Below, in pieces: positions 62,940-64,000 of a stretch of 64,000 nt of DNA (position 1 is its first letter; every line of letters begins with the position of its first letter). Position numbers and translations under genes: made by a program. The DNA comes from Conyzicola lurida (GTDB taxonomy: Bacteria > Actinomycetota > Actinomycetes > Actinomycetales > Microbacteriaceae): assembly GCF_014204935.1 (NCBI RefSeq), contig NZ_JACHMJ010000001.1:1984001-2048000 (forward strand). Reading direction: 5' to 3'. Below the pieces are notes generated by a model. The model saw only the letters and a list, made by a program, of their open reading frames with translations, was not told the origin of the DNA and searched no databases.

Positions 62940-62945
62940 TAAGCT
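62940..62945 (+). promoter_or_regulatory. -10 box of a leaderless promoter
   Basis: TAAGCT ends seven bases before the ATG at 62953. Confidence 0.5.
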
Positions 62946-62952
62946 CGGCGGC

Positions 62953-63537
62953 ATGACCGACTCCCACACGCAGGCCGCCCAGTACGTCAGCCGCTTCTTC
63001 ATCAAGCAGCGCATCACCATGATGGTGAACCGCTACGAGATCCGGGAGGCGAACCCCGACGGCAGCGAGGGCCGCGTCGTTGCCGTCGCCCAGCAGAAGC
63101 GTCTGGCCTTCAAGGAACAGGTCACCTTCTACGCCGACGAGGCTCGCACGGAGGCGGTCTTCTCGTTCAAGGCTCGGCAGGCCCTCGATCTCGCGGCCGT
63201 CTATGACGTGATGGATGGCGCGGGCCAACCGCTCGGAACGTTCCAGAAGGACTTCGCCGCCAGCCTGCTGCGCTCCAGCTTCCACCTCGCCGGTGCCGGC
63301 ATCGACGCCTACGGGCAGGAGCGCAACCACGCGCTCGCGATCATCCGACGGTTCATCGAGCTGCCGTTCACGTTCCACTTCGACTTCACCGACAAGGCCA
63401 CGGGTGCCGTCGTGATGTCGAGCGAGCGCCAGTTCTCGCTGCGTGACCGCTACACGATCGATGTGCCCGACCAGCGACTCGACTTCCGCCTCGCGGCGGC
63501 GATGGCGGTCGGACTGGACGCGCTGCTGCAGCGCTGA
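62953..63537 (+). CDS. LURP-one-related (tubby-fold) protein
   Basis: 194 residues. RFFIKQRITMMVNRYEIREANPDGSEGRVVAVAQQKRLAFKEQVTFYADEARTEAVFSFKARQALDLAAVYDVMDGAGQPLGTFQ is the pattern of a LURP-one/scramblase-like beta-barrel with a central helix (FAASLLRSSFHLAG). The function in bacteria is unknown. The frame runs upstream through the emfourin-like gene, but ATG 62953 follows a TAAGCT box at leaderless spacing. Confidence 0.85.
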   Translation: MTDSHTQAAQYVSRFFIKQRITMMVNRYEIREANPDGSEGRVVAVAQQKRLAFKEQVTFYADEARTEAVFSFKARQALDLAAVYDVMDGAGQPLGTFQKDFAASLLRSSFHLAGAGIDAYGQERNHALAIIRRFIELPFTFHFDFTDKATGAVVMSSERQFSLRDRYTIDVPDQRLDFRLAAAMAVGLDALLQR

Positions 63538-63551
63538 TGCGAGAATCTCGG

Positions 63552-63624
63552 TGCCCCTGGCAGGAATCGAACCTGCGACCAAAAGATTAGAAGGCTTTTG
63601 CTCTATCCACTGAGCTACAGAGGC
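63552..63624 (-). tRNA. tRNA-Arg(TCT)
   Basis: A complete cloverleaf is visible on the minus strand: acceptor GCCTCTG pairs with CAGGGGC, D arm GCTC/GAGC, anticodon loop CTTCTAA with anticodon TCT (63589-63591), T arm GCAGG-TTCGATT-CCTGC, discriminator A. No CCA is encoded. Confidence 0.96.
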
Positions 63625-63650
63625 GCGGTTCTACGATAGCGCAGGCGCGA

Positions 63651-63917
63651 TCAGACGGCTTTCGCCAAAGCGATGAGTACCTGGTTCAGGGTCGGCACGC
63701 CCTCGGCACGGAAGACCTCGGTGCCGTCGGCGTCGGCCACCACGATGGTCGGCGTGGAGCGGATGCCCGCCTTCGCTGCCTCGGCGTTGTCCCGTGCGAC
63801 ATCCAACTCGGCGATCTTGACGTCGGGCAGGAGCATCGCGACCTGCTTGAGGACGCCACGCGTCTGGATACACGGGTCGCAGAACGACGAGGAGAAGAAG
63901 AGAAGGTTCACGTCCAT
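63651..63917 (-). CDS. Thioredoxin-like protein
   Basis: 88 residues. The active site SFCDPCIQTRGVLKQVA (CxxC, CDPC) follows a hydrophobic strand NLLFFSSS, and the cis-Pro loop is RSTPTIVVAD. It is a minimal thioredoxin fold of the sort found in actinobacteria, possibly involved in thiol redox exchange. The tRNA-Arg lies 26 nt downstream. Start at the ATG of 63917. Confidence 0.85.
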   Translation of the reverse strand: MDVNLLFFSSSFCDPCIQTRGVLKQVAMLLPDVKIAELDVARDNAEAAKAGIRSTPTIVVADADGTEVFRAEGVPTLNQVLIALAKAV

Positions 63918-63945
63918 GCCAACCCCCGCGGGGTCGGGAGAATTC

Positions 63946-64000
63946 CTACTGCTCGCTGACGCGCTCGTCAGGGTCTTCGAGGGCCTCGCCGGCGGCGGGA
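63946..64000 (-). CDS. C-terminal end of a minus-strand gene, truncated by the window edge
   Basis: The frame is open from the window edge to a TAG at 63946-63948, giving 17 residues, PAAGEALEDPDERVSEQ. Codon composition is GC-rich in the third position, as in neighbouring genes. Too little is visible to name it. The thioredoxin-like gene starts 28 nt downstream, so they may share an operon. Confidence 0.5.
   Translation of the reverse strand, partial: PAAGEALEDPDERVSEQ

Overview
The window is a GC-rich (about 70%), densely coding stretch of actinobacterial chromosome. It most resembles Microbacteriaceae: GTG/TTG starts are common, many genes overlap by 4 nt (ATGA or GTGA), a TAnnnT -10 box often sits 6-7 nt before the start codon (leaderless mRNAs), and the protein families are typical of that group (SCO7613-like membrane protein, DUF2510 protein, Rv2466c-like DsbA, EttA, truncated haemoglobin). 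Family placement is inference. I see no rRNA, insertion sequence, prophage or CRISPR array. One tRNA-Arg(TCT) lies near the right end.

Layout. 1-5.7 kb: end of a giant membrane protein, a NarL-type two-component pair, dps. 5.7-14.8 kb (minus strand): an eight-gene peptide-uptake operon with a Dpp/Opp-type importer (binding protein, two permeases, fused double ATPase) interleaved with an M14 carboxypeptidase, a penicillin-binding-protein-like serine hydrolase, a GbsR/MarR-type regulator and a GNAT acetyltransferase; a long imperfect palindrome lies at its promoter. 15-21 kb: amidohydrolase-paiB-nei-rpiB operon, a DinB-like protein, and a PuuB-like oxidase with a cupin. 21-25 kb: an unknown protein, a DsbA-like oxidoreductase, pepN. 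25-31.5 kb: LacI regulator divergent from a PotABCD-like importer and an adenosine deaminase. 31.5-36.9 kb: ABC exporter plus two-component system, MscS channel, truncated globin. 36.9-41.7 kb: qorB/qorR-like divergon, asparaginase, flavoprotein dehydrogenase, DUF2510 protein. 41.7-48 kb: an RpiR regulator, a nested 45-bp palindrome, then a coupled tyrosine/phosphoinositide-type phosphatase, a metallophosphodiesterase and an AfuABC/FbpABC-type importer. 48-55 kb: nucleoside hydrolase/TetR divergon, hydrolases, thioesterases, zinc-independent ribosomal protein bL36 behind a Zur-box-like site, ettA. 55-64 kb: lipoprotein, ssb, small unknown proteins, aldo/keto reductase, M4 metalloprotease, Rieske protein, ppk2, an emfourin-like protease inhibitor, LURP-one-like protein, tRNA-Arg, thioredoxin-like protein.

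Most interesting units: (1) the RpiR-controlled phosphatase/phosphodiesterase/importer operon at 41.8-48.1 kb, a candidate uptake and dephosphorylation pathway for an organic phosphate ester; (2) an M4 protease without the usual propeptide cysteine, with its probable emfourin inhibitor displaced 1.9 kb away; (3) the peptide-scavenging operon with two hydrolases and an internal regulator; (4) two related small proteins of unknown function at 56.4 and 58.4 kb; (5) a strongly recurring 9-mer GCGGCATCC.
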